This document shows positions 50,609 through 60,584 of a stretch of 64,000 nucleotides of DNA, in pieces. A model generated the notes under the pieces. The model saw only the letters and a list, made by a program, of their open reading frames with translations. It ran no database searches and had not been told where the DNA came from. The stretch is from positions 30,526 through 94,525 of the forward strand of contig CANSLJ010000015.1 of assembly GCA_947647735.1 (NCBI GenBank), read 5' to 3'. Source of the stretch: an uncultured bacterium. Lineage in GTDB: Bacteria; Bacillota; Clostridia; Lachnospirales; Lachnospiraceae. The position numbers and the translations under genes were made by a program. The stretch's first letter is position 1. Each line of letters starts with the position of its first letter.

Positions 50609-52849
50609 TTACACTCTGACCTTCACCCCTTTACCAGCTCTGGCCCCGGATTTCAGCTTGCCCAGCTCTATCTTCTTCCCCTTATATTCAATGATCTTCT
50701 CCGCGCCTGCCCTGGTATAATAAACCGCTTCGACGCAGTCACCGTCTCCCAGCTTCATCCCCTTCGTACCAACCGCCGCCTTCTTCATGGCGGAGATCTC
50801 CTCCACCGCAAACCGCAGGAAATATCCGTCCTTCGACTGCAGCACAATGCTCTTTTGATCCTTCAGGGGCTCCACACTGAGCACCTCATCCCCCTCGGCC
50901 AGCTTTGTGGAGACAACAGTCCGCTTCATCACATCAAACTCACCGCCGTCCACAACCTTCACCATGGACTGCTTTGTCACAAAAAGCAGCCTGTAGAGGT
51001 TCAGCTCCGTCTGGCTCGCAGCATAGATCAGGTTCTCCTTATCCATACTAAAATTACTGATATTGTCCACCGGCACACCTTTATCCCTGAACTTTCCAAA
51101 GGGCACATCCGCCGCCTTCAGCGTATGCAGCTGACCGCCGGACGTAAACAGACAAACCCTTCCCGTATTTTTACAGGGGAACACAAACCGGTTTTCTGCG
51201 TCCGCCGCCTCCTTATTCCGCTCATAAGTCGGCACATCCACCGTCCTGCAGTACCCGAAGCGATCCATCAGGAACATCACTTCCATCTCCTCCGCCTTCT
51301 TCTCCTCAAAGACAGCGGCCTCCCCGTTTTCAATGACTGTTTTCCTCTTCCTCGCATAGGACTTTTTAAACCGCTCCAACTCCTGCACGATCACCTGGGA
51401 CATGGCATCCCGCCGATCCAGGATATCCTCATAGCGATAGATATTCGCCATGGTCTCCTCATGCTCTTTGATCAGCGCCTGCAGCTCCAGCCCGATCAGC
51501 TTATAGAGCCGCATCTCCAGGATCGCATTCGCCTGTTTTTCCGTAAACATTAACTGCGCCGCCATCGCCTTGGAAGCCTTGGAGCGGAACTTTATCCCCT
51601 CCGTCTTTCCCTCCACAAGACATGCCTTCGCCATAGGACGATCCTTGGAACCCCTGAGGATCTCGATCACAAGATCGATCACGTTACAGGCTTTGATCAG
51701 TCCCTCCTGAATCTCCTTTTTCTCAAGCTCTTTCTCCAGAAGATTCGTATACTTTCTGGTCGCCACCTCGAACTGGAAATCCACACACTCCTTGATGATG
51801 GCTTTCAATCCCAGCGTCTCCGGCCTGCCGTGGCTTATGGCGAGCATATTCACGCCAAAGGTATCCTCCAGCCTTGTCTTCTTATAGAGCATGTTGATGA
51901 AATTATTCACATCCGCATCCCGGCGCAGCTCAATAACGATCCGGATACCTTCCTTGGAAGACTGGTTCGTGATATCCACGATATCCTGTGTCTTTTTTGT
52001 CTCCGCAAGGGCAGCCACATCGGACAAAAACTTTCCGATGCCCATGCCGATCATCGTATAGGGTATCTCGGTGATCACCACATTTGTCTTTCCCGCTTTT
52101 CCCTTCTCGATCTCCACCTTGCCCCGAAGCTTCACCTTGCCCGAACCGGTCTCATAGATTCCCGGCAGTTCATCCTTATTGATCACAATGCCGCCGGTGG
52201 GAAAATCCGGTCCTTTCATATACCGCATCAGTTCCCTTGTCGTGACATTGTTATCATTCATATAAGCCTTGACAGCATCGATCACCTCACCCAGATTATG
52301 GGGCGGGATGCTGGTAGCCATGCCCACGGCGATCCCCTCCGAGCCGTTCACAAGAAGATTCGGCACCTTCACGGGCAGCACAGAAGGCTCTCTCTCCGTC
52401 TCGTCAAAGTTGGGGATAAAATCCACCACATCCTTATCCAGATCCGCAAGGAACGCCTCTTCCGTGATCTTCTGTAGCCGCGCCTCCGTATAACGCATCG
52501 CCGCCGCGCCGTCACCCTCGATATTGCCGAAGTTGCCGTGCCCGTCCACAAGAGGCAGCCCCTTCTTAAAGTCCTGCGCCATCACCACCAGCGCATCATA
52601 AATAGAAGCATCCCCGTGGGGATGGTACTTACCCATCGTATCCCCCACGATCCTGGCGCTCTTCCTGTAAGGCCGATCTGACCGGATCCCCAGCTCATGC
52701 ATATCATAGAGCACCCGCCTCTGCACGGGTTTCAGCCCGTCCCGCACATCCGGCAGCGCCCTTGCCACGATCACGCTCATGGCGTAGTCTATGTAGGATT
52801 TCTGCATTACCTCGGAGTATTCCGTTTTTATGATTCTATCCTGTACCAT
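50609..52849 (-). CDS. parC: Type IIA topoisomerase subunit A (topoisomerase IV ParC-like)
   Basis: 746 aa. The breakage-reunion domain contains [65 protein letters not shown] and the catalytic Tyr in [11 protein letters not shown]; the C-terminal part forms beta-pinwheel blades. I see no GyrA-box (QRRGGKG), which argues for topoisomerase IV-type decatenation rather than supercoiling, though Clostridia often label this pair gyrase-like. It follows the B subunit by 9 nt. The primary gyrase genes are not in the window. Confidence 0.85.
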   Translation of the reverse strand: MVQDRIIKTEYSEVMQKSYIDYAMSVIVARALPDVRDGLKPVQRRVLYDMHELGIRSDRPYRKSARIVGDTMGKYHPHGDASIYDALVVMAQDFKKGLPLVDGHGNFGNIEGDGAAAMRYTEARLQKITEEAFLADLDKDVVDFIPNFDETEREPSVLPVKVPNLLVNGSEGIAVGMATSIPPHNLGEVIDAVKAYMNDNNVTTRELMRYMKGPDFPTGGIVINKDELPGIYETGSGKVKLRGKVEIEKGKAGKTNVVITEIPYTMIGMGIGKFLSDVAALAETKKTQDIVDITNQSSKEGIRIVIELRRDADVNNFINMLYKKTRLEDTFGVNMLAISHGRPETLGLKAIIKECVDFQFEVATRKYTNLLEKELEKKEIQEGLIKACNVIDLVIEILRGSKDRPMAKACLVEGKTEGIKFRSKASKAMAAQLMFTEKQANAILEMRLYKLIGLELQALIKEHEETMANIYRYEDILDRRDAMSQVIVQELERFKKSYARKRKTVIENGEAAVFEEKKAEEMEVMFLMDRFGYCRTVDVPTYERNKEAADAENRFVFPCKNTGRVCLFTSGGQLHTLKAADVPFGKFRDKGVPVDNISNFSMDKENLIYAASQTELNLYRLLFVTKQSMVKVVDGGEFDVMKRTVVSTKLAEGDEVLSVEPLKDQKSIVLQSKDGYFLRFAVEEISAMKKAAVGTKGMKLGDGDCVEAVYYTRAGAEKIIEYKGKKIELGKLKSGARAGKGVKVRV

Positions 52850-52858
52850 CTTTCACCT

Positions 52859-54781
52859 CTAAACATCCAGCTCCGCATCCGTGGCATTCTGATAAATAAA
52901 CTTCTTCCGGGGCGGTACCTCCGTCCCCATCAGCATCTGCGTCACCTCGGACGCCATACGCCCATCCTCGATCTCCACCTTCTTTAACATCCTCGTCTCC
53001 GGATCGAGCGTAGTCTCCCACAACTGCTGCGCGTCCATCTCACCGAGGCCTTTGTAACGCTGCAACGTGAAGGAACCCTTGTGGCTCTTCCTGTATTTCG
53101 CCAGCGCCGCATCATCATACAGATACTGCTCCTTCCCCTTGGAAGGCATCACTTTATATAACGGCGGCATGGCAATATAAACATGCCCCTGATAAATCAG
53201 CTCCGGCATAAACCGGTAAAAAAGCGTTAACAGCAACGTGGAGATATGGGCACCGTCCACATCCGCATCCGCCATGATGATGATCTTGTCATACCGCAGT
53301 TTGCTGATATCAAAATCGTTCCCGTAGCCTTCTGAAAAACCGCAGCCGAAAGCGTAGATCATCGTTTTGATCTCCGCGTTGGCAAGTACTTTGTCAATGC
53401 TCGCTTTCTCCACATTCAGAATCTTGCCGCGGATCGGCAGGATCGCCTGAAACATCCTGTTTCTTGCCGTCTTTGCGCTGCCCCCCGCGGAATCTCCCTC
53501 CACGATAAAGATCTCGCACCTGGACGGATCCTTGCTCTCACAGTTGGCAAGCTTTCCGTTGGAATCAAAGGAAAACTTTTGCTTCGTCAGCATATTGGTC
53601 TTGGCGCGCTCCTCCGCCTTCCGGATCTTCGCCGCCTTCTCCGCACAGCCGATGATACTCTTTAAGGTCTCCAGGTTCCGGTCAAAATACAGCACCGTCT
53701 TCTCCCCCGTCACCTTGCTGACCACCTTCGCGGCATCCTGATTGTCCAGCTTTGTCTTTGTCTGTCCCTCAAACCGGGGATCGGGATGCTTGATGGAGAT
53801 CACCGCTGTCATGCCGTTTCTGACATCGGTGCCTGTAAAGTTCACATCCTTCTCCTTCAAAATGCCCAGTTCCCTGGCATAGGTATTGATCACGTTTGTG
53901 AACATGGTCTTAAAACCCGTGATATGGGTACCGCCCTCGGCATTGTAAATATTATTACAAAAGCCAAGAATATCCTCATGAAACTCGTTCACATACTGAA
54001 AAGCCGCCTGCACCTGCACACCCTCGGCTTCCCCCTCGAAATAGACCACCTCATGAACCGTGTCCTTATTGGCATTCATATCCTTCACAAAACCGATAAT
54101 GCCGTCCGGCTCATGGAATTCAAGATGTTCCGTCTCTTCCTTCCGCCTGTCCTCAAAAATGATCGTCAGCTCCGGATTCAGGTAAGCCGTCTCATGCAGC
54201 CTGCTCTTTACCTCCTCCTCCCGGAACCTCGTCTTCTCAAAGATCGTATCATCCGGCAGAAAATTGATCTCTGTCCCGGTCTCCTTCGTCCTTCCCACCA
54301 CAGGAAGCAGCCCTTCCTTTAGCTCCGTTGTGGGAATGCCCTGTTCATAGGTATCCTCGTAAATATGTCCGCCGTTTTTGACTCTGACAGTCAACTTTTT
54401 GGACAGCGCATTGACCACCGAAGAGCCCACGCCGTGCAGTCCTCCGCTGGTCTTATACGCGTCATTATCAAATTTTCCGCCGGCATGGAGGGTTGTAAAC
54501 ACAAGCCGCTCCGCGCTGACGCCCTTTTCGTGCATCCCCACAGGAATGCCCCGCCCGTTGTCGGAAACCGTGGCGGAACCGTCCGCCTCCAGAATCACTT
54601 CTATCCTGTCGCAGAATCCTGCCAGATGTTCATCCACAGAGTTATCCATGATCTCATAGATCAGATGGTTTAACCCCTTGGTGGATACGCTCCCGATGTA
54701 CATACCCGGACGCCGCCTGACCGCCTCAAGCCCTTCCAGTACGGTAATGTTCGAGGCATCGTAATTACTGCTCTTCGCCAT
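52859..54781 (-). CDS. parE: Type IIA topoisomerase subunit B (ParE-like)
   Basis: 640 aa, the usual GyrB/ParE length. GHKL ATPase with EIMDNSVDEHLAGFCD, VSDNGRGIPVGMHEK, GGLHGVGSSVVNALS; transducer region near QTKTKLDN; Toprim domain with EIFIVEGDSAGGSAKTARN and IMADADVDGAHI; C-terminal LQRYKGLGEMDAQQLWETT. AGGAGTTATAA precedes the start. Coexpressed with the A subunit. It is the second, non-oriC pair by position between recG and rsmD, an inference from context. Confidence 0.88.
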   Translation of the reverse strand: MAKSSNYDASNITVLEGLEAVRRRPGMYIGSVSTKGLNHLIYEIMDNSVDEHLAGFCDRIEVILEADGSATVSDNGRGIPVGMHEKGVSAERLVFTTLHAGGKFDNDAYKTSGGLHGVGSSVVNALSKKLTVRVKNGGHIYEDTYEQGIPTTELKEGLLPVVGRTKETGTEINFLPDDTIFEKTRFREEEVKSRLHETAYLNPELTIIFEDRRKEETEHLEFHEPDGIIGFVKDMNANKDTVHEVVYFEGEAEGVQVQAAFQYVNEFHEDILGFCNNIYNAEGGTHITGFKTMFTNVINTYARELGILKEKDVNFTGTDVRNGMTAVISIKHPDPRFEGQTKTKLDNQDAAKVVSKVTGEKTVLYFDRNLETLKSIIGCAEKAAKIRKAEERAKTNMLTKQKFSFDSNGKLANCESKDPSRCEIFIVEGDSAGGSAKTARNRMFQAILPIRGKILNVEKASIDKVLANAEIKTMIYAFGCGFSEGYGNDFDISKLRYDKIIIMADADVDGAHISTLLLTLFYRFMPELIYQGHVYIAMPPLYKVMPSKGKEQYLYDDAALAKYRKSHKGSFTLQRYKGLGEMDAQQLWETTLDPETRMLKKVEIEDGRMASEVTQMLMGTEVPPRKKFIYQNATDAELDV

Positions 54782-54895
54782 ATATTTATAACTCCTGTCT
54801 GCCTATCGCTTTTTCATCAAAATAAAATCTGCTCCACATACTATGCCGCAGTGAAAATTTCTGTCTCCTGAGCATACCATACCAAACAACATCGT

Positions 54896-55774
54896 CTACA
54901 CTTCATCTGTCTTCAACTTCTTACAGCAGGCAAGCGCCAGAGAACCGGGACCGATATGACAACTTATCACAAGAGACAGCGGATCCACCTCGTTCACCTG
55001 AAAACCGGGGAATGCTTCCTCCACTTCCGCTTTGAACTGCATCGCCATCTTCTCATTGTCCGTGTGGGCGATAAAAAGATCGCAGTTCTCCGGATCCACT
55101 CCGCCGAACCTGTTTTCCATATCGTTTCTGACCGCATTGATCATCGTTATCTTCGCATGGTTCACAGTCCTTGCCTTTGCGAAGGCATCCAGCAGGGCGC
55201 CCTGAATCTGCAATACGGGTTTCAAACGCAAAACCGTACCGATCGCCGCTGCCGCCGGCGTGATCCGCCCGCCTTTTTTCAGATAATATAATGTATCCAG
55301 CATGATATAGATACTGGAATTATCCCCGTCCTTCTCCAGGATATCCCGGATCTGCGCCGCGCTCTTTCCTTTTTCCGCCAGTTCCAACGCATCATAGACC
55401 GCACTTTTCTGGGTGACGGAAATACGCCGGTCATCCACCACCTGCACCCTTCCGTCATAGTCCTTCGACAACATGTAGGCACTCTGACAGGATGCGGAAA
55501 GCCCGCTGCTCATCGGGATATATACCAGCTCCTCATATTCCTCCAGCACCTTATCCCAGAGGGCAAGAACATCCCCCGGCGCCGGCTGGCTGGTGGAAAT
55601 GGACTTGTTCTCCTTCATCATCTGATAGAAAGTCTCCGATGTCAGATCCACATTTTCCAGATAATCCTTTCCGTCTATCATAAACGGCATGGGAAGCATA
55701 AAAATATTCTTTTTCGCCGCTTCTCCGGGAAGCAGTCCTGCATTGGAATCGGTTACTACCGCTGTTTTTTTCAT
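54896..55774 (-). CDS. DegV family fatty-acid-binding protein (FakB-like)
   Basis: 292 aa. Family features: KTAVVTDSNAGLLPGEAAKK at the start, ISTSQPAPGDVLALWDKVLEEYEELVYIPMSSGLSASCQSA (fatty-acid carboxylate-binding Thr/Ser loop), and the C-terminal SCHIGPGSLALACCKK. DegV proteins bind fatty acids and, as FakB, present them to FakA for phosphorylation. FakA is encoded at 58107-59786, only recG lying between, and PlsX at the left end of the window; the assignment as FakB is inferred from this. Confidence 0.88.
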   Translation of the reverse strand: MKKTAVVTDSNAGLLPGEAAKKNIFMLPMPFMIDGKDYLENVDLTSETFYQMMKENKSISTSQPAPGDVLALWDKVLEEYEELVYIPMSSGLSASCQSAYMLSKDYDGRVQVVDDRRISVTQKSAVYDALELAEKGKSAAQIRDILEKDGDNSSIYIMLDTLYYLKKGGRITPAAAAIGTVLRLKPVLQIQGALLDAFAKARTVNHAKITMINAVRNDMENRFGGVDPENCDLFIAHTDNEKMAMQFKAEVEEAFPGFQVNEVDPLSLVISCHIGPGSLALACCKKLKTDEV

Positions 55775-55899
55775 AGCCTGATCATCCCTCTTTCACTGTC
55801 GCAGATCCCTGTTTTATATAATCAAAACATCTGCACTATTTTCTTTCAAAATGTTGCCCATTATCTCTTCATAAAAACGCACACAAAAACATTTTACGT

Positions 55900-58002
55900 T
55901 CAGATGCCGGGAAAGTCAATGTTATTTCTGACACTTCTTTGCAGAAGCAGGGCAAGCTCCCGATACTCCGGCTTCTCCTCCCACGCCTCCTGTGCCGTGA
56001 TCTCCCCGCAGGCCTTATCCGCCAGCATCAGCATATCCGCATCCTGATAAATGTCCGCTATCCGAAAATTCAAAATACCGCTCTGGCGCACCCCGAACAT
56101 ATCTCCCGGTCCCCGAAGCTTTAGATCCTGCTCCGCAATGTAAAATCCGTCGTTGGAATGGTTCAATACCTCCAGCCTCTCCTTCGCCTTATCCGACTCC
56201 GAGCCGTTGATAAAAATACAATAAGACTGATATTCCCCTCTGCCTACCCTTCCCCGGAGCTGATGAAGCTGCGCCAGCCCGAACCGCTCCGCATTCTCTA
56301 TCATCATCACCGTGGCATTGGGAATGTTGACGCCGACCTCAATAACCGTTGTGGAAACCAGAACATCTATCATACCCGCCCCGAAGGCATCCATCAGCCG
56401 GTTTTTCTCCGCAGGTTTCATCTTTCCGTGAAGCATCTCGATCCGCAGATCCTCCGGAAGGTTTGCCCGCAGCGTCTCCGTATACTCTTCCACGTTTTCC
56501 AGATCCGACTCCTCGGAAGCCTCTATCATGGGACAGATCACGAAAGCCTGCCGTCCCGCCCTGATCTCCTTTTCCAGAAACCGCCACGCACGGCTCCGCC
56601 AGCCCGTATCCACCACACAGTTTTTGATTGCCTGCCGCCCGGTGGGGAGCTGTCTGATCACGGAAACATGCAGATCCCCGTAGAGGATCATCGCCAGCGT
56701 CCGCGGTATCGGCGTGGCGCTCATCACCATCACGTGAGGCATCTGTCCTTTTTCCTCCTCTTCGCTCCCCGTCCCCTTCCGGGAAAAAGCCTCCCGCTGC
56801 CGGACGCCAAACCTGTGCTGCTCATCCGTGATAACGAGCGCCAGCTTATGATAATTTACTTTTTCCTGAATCAGCGCATGCGTCCCGACAACAAGATTAC
56901 ATCCGCCGCTCTCTATCTGCTCATAGACCTCCCGCTTTTCCTTTGCCGAGAGGGAACCCGTAAGCAGCACCGGCCTTAGCGGAAGCTTATACTTTTTCGC
57001 ATATCCCTGCAAGGTCTGGAAATGCTGCACTGCTAACACCTCCGTGGGTGCCATCATCGCTCCCTGATACCCGTTGGATGCCGTGAGCAGAAGCGCCAGC
57101 GCCGCCAGCACGGTCTTCCCGGAGCCCACATCCCCCTGCACCAGCCGGTTCATCGTATAGCTTCCTGTCATATCCCCCAGAATATCCCGCCAGACCTGTT
57201 CCTGATCTTTCGTCAGCCGAAAAGGAAGCCCTTCCAGAAATCTTCCGGTATCCGCTGTCTCCAGCATCGGAAAAGCGTTCGGCACCGCCTCCGCGGAATC
57301 CTTCATCTTCCGGATGAGCAGCAAAAATACCAGAAACTCCTCAAAAGCCAGTCGCTTTTTCGCCCGGATCATTTCCTCCTGCCCTTCCGGGAAATGAATC
57401 CCCGAAAGCGCCTCCAGAACCCCGCAGAGCCCCTGCTCTTCCCGTATCAGGGAGGGCAGAACCTCCGGCACCAGGCCTTCCTCTTTCTTTGCCGCCTCCA
57501 GCACCTGAGCGACCGCTTTTCTCACCGCCTTCTGATTGAGCCCGTTCGTCAGCGGGTAAACCGGCAAAAGCTTTCCCCGCTGCTTCTCATATTCCGCAGG
57601 AGAGAGGAGCACCGGCTGCTCCATCGTAAATCCGTTCCCCTTCCGATGCACCTTTCCTCGAAAATAATAAACAGCGCCCTTCTTCAATGTCCCCCTGATA
57701 TAAGGCATATTAAAAAAAGAAAGCTGCAACTTCCCGCTCTCATCCGCCGCCTGTGCCACACTGAGCGTCAGCCTCCCGGTCTTCCGCTCCGAAACCCCGC
57801 TGCAGACCGTTCCCCGCACTACAAAACGGCTGTTATCCCTGAGTTCCGCAACCCGGGAGATCTCCTCTATCCGGTCATAATCCCTCGGATAAAACCGCAA
57901 AAGCTCCTCCACCGTCTCCACACCCATCCGCCGGAAAAGCACCGCTGTTTTCTCTCCGATTCCTTTTAAAACTGTAATCTTATCTGTCAGACAAAATCCC
58001 AT
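55900..58002 (-). CDS. recG: ATP-dependent DNA helicase RecG
   Basis: 700 aa from MGFCLTDKITVLKGIGEKTAVLF, preceded by GAGGAGAAA; 19 more in-frame codons upstream were discarded. Wedge/OB domain at the N-terminus (1-200), helicase Walker A QGDVGSGKTVLAALA, DEQH box ITDEQHRFGVRQRE, motif III VMSATPIPRTLAM and the C-terminal FGLAQLHQLRGRVGRGEYQSYC. RecG remodels stalled forks and branched recombination intermediates. Position fakA-recG matches Firmicutes. Confidence 0.97.
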   Translation of the reverse strand: MGFCLTDKITVLKGIGEKTAVLFRRMGVETVEELLRFYPRDYDRIEEISRVAELRDNSRFVVRGTVCSGVSERKTGRLTLSVAQAADESGKLQLSFFNMPYIRGTLKKGAVYYFRGKVHRKGNGFTMEQPVLLSPAEYEKQRGKLLPVYPLTNGLNQKAVRKAVAQVLEAAKKEEGLVPEVLPSLIREEQGLCGVLEALSGIHFPEGQEEMIRAKKRLAFEEFLVFLLLIRKMKDSAEAVPNAFPMLETADTGRFLEGLPFRLTKDQEQVWRDILGDMTGSYTMNRLVQGDVGSGKTVLAALALLLTASNGYQGAMMAPTEVLAVQHFQTLQGYAKKYKLPLRPVLLTGSLSAKEKREVYEQIESGGCNLVVGTHALIQEKVNYHKLALVITDEQHRFGVRQREAFSRKGTGSEEEEKGQMPHVMVMSATPIPRTLAMILYGDLHVSVIRQLPTGRQAIKNCVVDTGWRSRAWRFLEKEIRAGRQAFVICPMIEASEESDLENVEEYTETLRANLPEDLRIEMLHGKMKPAEKNRLMDAFGAGMIDVLVSTTVIEVGVNIPNATVMMIENAERFGLAQLHQLRGRVGRGEYQSYCIFINGSESDKAKERLEVLNHSNDGFYIAEQDLKLRGPGDMFGVRQSGILNFRIADIYQDADMLMLADKACGEITAQEAWEEKPEYRELALLLQRSVRNNIDFPGI

Positions 58003-58055
58003 TTTCTCCTCTTTCATCCGATACCCGGAGCCAGCACAAAAATCCTCTACCGAAA

Positions 58056-58078
58056 ACAACGGGCATACTGCCCGTTGT
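58056..58078 (-). terminator. Hairpin between fakA and recG
   Basis: Perfect 10-bp stem ACAACGGGCA / TGCCCGTTGT with a 3-nt loop and TTTTC after it on the minus strand, 29 nt past the fakA stop. Probably a partial terminator, as recG has no strong promoter visible here. Confidence 0.7.
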
Positions 58079-58106
58079 CTTTACAAAACATTGTTGATCT
58101 TGCTTC

Positions 58107-59786
58107 CTACTCCGCTGAAACCACATAGTAATAGATCGGCTGTCCGCCATACTGCAGCTCGATATCACAGTCCGGATAAAGCTTCTCCACTTCCTTGCCA
58201 AAGCTTTCCGCTTCCTCCTCCGATATGTCCTCGCCGTAGTAAATACTGATGAGTTCCGCCTCATCATCCATCATTTCCTTTACCATATCCAGAGCAACCG
58301 CATCCTTGTCTTCCCCGACAGATAAGATACCCTTATCACCGATGCCCATGTAATCGCCCTGCCTGATCTCCTTATCATCGATGGAAGTATCCCGGACCGC
58401 ATAGGTCACCTGGCCGGTCTTCACCCTGCTGATCTCCTCCTCCATCACCGCCACATTTTCCTCAACGGAAAGATCCGGCACATAGTTGATCACTGCTGTG
58501 ATGCCCTGCGGAACCGTCTTTGTGGGTATCACAAATATCTTCTTATCCTCCACCAGCGACTGTGCCTGATTAGCCGCCAGTATGATATTTTTATTATTCG
58601 GCAGGATGATAACATGATCCGCATTGACTTTCTCGATCGCGTTCAGCATGTCCTCCGTGCTGGGGTTCATGGTCTGTCCGCCCTCGATGATATAGTCCAC
58701 GCCAAGCCCCTTAAAGATCTCATTTAAGCCTTCCCCGATGGAAACCGCGATAAACGCCGTATCTTTCTTCTCCATCACAGGCTCTTTTTCCTGCTCGGCC
58801 TTCGTCTCCTCCTGCCCGGACATCTTGAACAGCTTCTCCTGATGCTCAAGACGCATATTGTCAATCTTCAGATTGGAAAGCGCACCGTATTTCAGGGCTT
58901 TCTGGATCGCAAAACCGGGATCGTTGGTATGCACATGTACTTTTACGATATCATCATCCGCCACAACCACGATGGAATCACCGATAGACTCCAGATATGC
59001 CTTAAAGTCCATCTCCATCTTAATATTGAAGGTTTTGTTCAGCATAATGATAAATTCCGTACAATAGCCGAACTTGATATCCGCTTCCGCCTGTGCCTGA
59101 TAACTGCTGCTGTTTCCGGAAGGCGCACTGCCGCCGGACACTACGGGTGCGGTAAGATCCACTTCCTTCCCAAGAAATGCCTCATACGCGCCGCGGACAA
59201 CCTCCACCAGTCCCTGGCCGCCGGAATCCACAACCCCTGCCTGTTTTAACACAGGAAGCATCTCCGGTGTCTGGGCAAGCACCTCCTCCATATGGCGGAG
59301 TATCTCGCCGATATAATCATCAAGCTGCGTCCTTCCCTCCTCCAGAAGTTCAGCCGCCTTTACCGCGCCGCCCTTTGCCACAGTCAGGATCGTACCCTCC
59401 TTCGGTTTCATAACCGCCTTGTAGGCAGTCTCCACCGCTTTATCCAGCGCCACGCACAAGTCCGCCGCATTCAGTTCCTTCTTATCTGATATGGACTTTG
59501 TAAATCCTCTGAAGAGCTGGGACAGGATAACACCCGAGTTTCCTCTCGCCCCTCTCAGGGAGCCGGAGGAGATCGCTTTGCATACCGCCGGCATATCCTC
59601 CATATCCACACCTGCCACTTCTTTCGCGGCAGATATGATCGTCATCGTCATATTTGTTCCGGTATCGCCATCGGGAACCGGAAACACATTCAGTTCATTG
59701 ATCCATTCCTTTTTACTGTCAAGATTTTTCGCACCAGCTAAGAACATCCTGGAAAGCATCTTAGCATCGATCGTCTTTAAAGCCAC
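58107..59786 (-). CDS. fakA: Fatty acid kinase FakA (YloV, DAK2 domain protein)
   Basis: 559 aa. A GTG start at 59786 is used because AAGGAGGAAATATCG lies just before it; an upstream TTG would place that ribosome site inside the gene. The N-terminal DAK2 domain (about 8-200) has NELNVFPVPDGDTGTNMTMT and SGSLRGARGNSGVILSQLFRG (nucleotide binding); a middle domain has FGYCTEFIIML and VHVHTNDPG, and the C-terminal DegV-like part (from about 345) ends in LYPDCDIELQYGGQPIYYYVVSAE. It phosphorylates FakB-bound fatty acids to acyl-phosphate. Confidence 0.92.
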   Translation of the reverse strand: MALKTIDAKMLSRMFLAGAKNLDSKKEWINELNVFPVPDGDTGTNMTMTIISAAKEVAGVDMEDMPAVCKAISSGSLRGARGNSGVILSQLFRGFTKSISDKKELNAADLCVALDKAVETAYKAVMKPKEGTILTVAKGGAVKAAELLEEGRTQLDDYIGEILRHMEEVLAQTPEMLPVLKQAGVVDSGGQGLVEVVRGAYEAFLGKEVDLTAPVVSGGSAPSGNSSSYQAQAEADIKFGYCTEFIIMLNKTFNIKMEMDFKAYLESIGDSIVVVADDDIVKVHVHTNDPGFAIQKALKYGALSNLKIDNMRLEHQEKLFKMSGQEETKAEQEKEPVMEKKDTAFIAVSIGEGLNEIFKGLGVDYIIEGGQTMNPSTEDMLNAIEKVNADHVIILPNNKNIILAANQAQSLVEDKKIFVIPTKTVPQGITAVINYVPDLSVEENVAVMEEEISRVKTGQVTYAVRDTSIDDKEIRQGDYMGIGDKGILSVGEDKDAVALDMVKEMMDDEAELISIYYGEDISEEEAESFGKEVEKLYPDCDIELQYGGQPIYYYVVSAE

Positions 59787-59799
59787 CGATATTTCCTCC

Positions 59800-60162
59800 T
59801 TAATCAATCACTCTGACACCTTCAACATAGATGTTCACTTTTTCTATCTCAAAACCTGTAAATTCTTCCACTTTATACTTTACGCTGCTGATCAGGTTAT
59901 CTGCCACCGCCATAATGCTGACACCGTAAGATACGATGATATGAAAGTCCAATGTCAGCTTGTTATTCTTCATTGACACGGAAATACCTTTTGTGATATT
60001 ATCTTTTTTCAACAAAGAAACAATACCGTCCTTTACATTAACCCCTGCCATACCCACGACGCCGAAACTTTCCGTTGCAACACTGCCGGCGTACTGCGCG
60101 ATCACTTCACTATCAATATAAATATTTCCCATATGGGTATTCATAGATGAATTGCTTTTCAT
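59800..60162 (-). CDS. Asp23/Gls24 family envelope stress protein (YloU)
   Basis: 120 aa from MKSNSSMNTHMGNIYIDSEVIAQYAGSVATESFGVVGMAG, preceded by AGAAGGAGGAATTTC. The small alpha-beta domain with VSLLKKDNITKGISVSMKNNKLTLDFHIIVSYG fits the Asp23 family. Such proteins sit at the membrane and form a fixed pair with fakA (yloU-yloV), which follows after 13 nt. Precise function unresolved. Confidence 0.92.
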   Translation of the reverse strand: MKSNSSMNTHMGNIYIDSEVIAQYAGSVATESFGVVGMAGVNVKDGIVSLLKKDNITKGISVSMKNNKLTLDFHIIVSYGVSIMAVADNLISSVKYKVEEFTGFEIEKVNIYVEGVRVID

Positions 60163-60196
60163 GAAATTCCTCCTTCTTTTTTCACTGTCACGCTTC

Positions 60197-60202
60197 ATTA
60201 TA
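60197..60202 (-). promoter_or_regulatory. -10 box for asp23-fakA
   Basis: Minus-strand TATAAT about 35 nt before the start codon; a -35 box at 17 nt spacing would be TTCCAT (poor). The divergent rpmB promoter lies about 60 bp away. Confidence 0.5.
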
Positions 60203-60257
60203 CCTTCTTTTTCTAAAAAATGGAATATAAAAATAATATCTTTCCTAAAAAAATACC

Positions 60258-60286
60258 TTGCAATTTTTTGTTGAATCTGCTATTAT
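60258..60286 (+). promoter_or_regulatory. Promoter for rpmB
   Basis: TTGCAA, 17 nt, TATTAT; transcription would start about 36 nt before the start codon of rpmB. Confidence 0.7.
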
Positions 60287-60329
60287 ACTACTGTTGCGAA
60301 TCTATTTCAGTTCGTTAGGAGGTGCGAAG

Positions 60330-60515
60330 ATGGCTAAATGTGATATTTGTGGCAAAGGCGTTCATTTCGGTAACAACGTAAGCCATTCCCATAGAAGATC
60401 CAATAAAATTTGGAGATCTAATATCAAGAATGTAAAATGCAAAGTAAACGGAGCTGCCAAGACCATGCATGTCTGCACAAGATGCCTGCGTTCAGGTGCC
60501 GTAGAAAGAGCATAA
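60330..60515 (+). CDS. rpmB: 50S ribosomal protein L28
   Basis: 61 aa from MAKCDICGKGVHFGNNVSHSHRRSNK, behind AGGAGGTGCGAAG. The protein keeps both Cys pairs (CDIC at 4-7 and CTRC near 51-54), so this is the zinc-binding form of L28. A weak open frame 24 codons upstream covers the promoter and was rejected. It is divergent from asp23-fakA as in Bacillus, with its own promoter and terminator. Confidence 0.97.
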   Translation: MAKCDICGKGVHFGNNVSHSHRRSNKIWRSNIKNVKCKVNGAAKTMHVCTRCLRSGAVERA

Positions 60516-60540
60516 TTCTATGACTGAAAATGTGGGATGA

Positions 60541-60582
60541 CCCATTCATCCGGTGTATGCCGATGGATGGGTTCTTTTTTTA
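60541..60582 (+). terminator. Rho-independent terminator of rpmB
   Basis: An 11-bp stem with one wobble pair (ACCCATTCATC / GATGGATGGGT) followed by TTCTTTTTTT on the plus strand. Confidence 0.85.
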
Positions 60583-60584
60583 CG

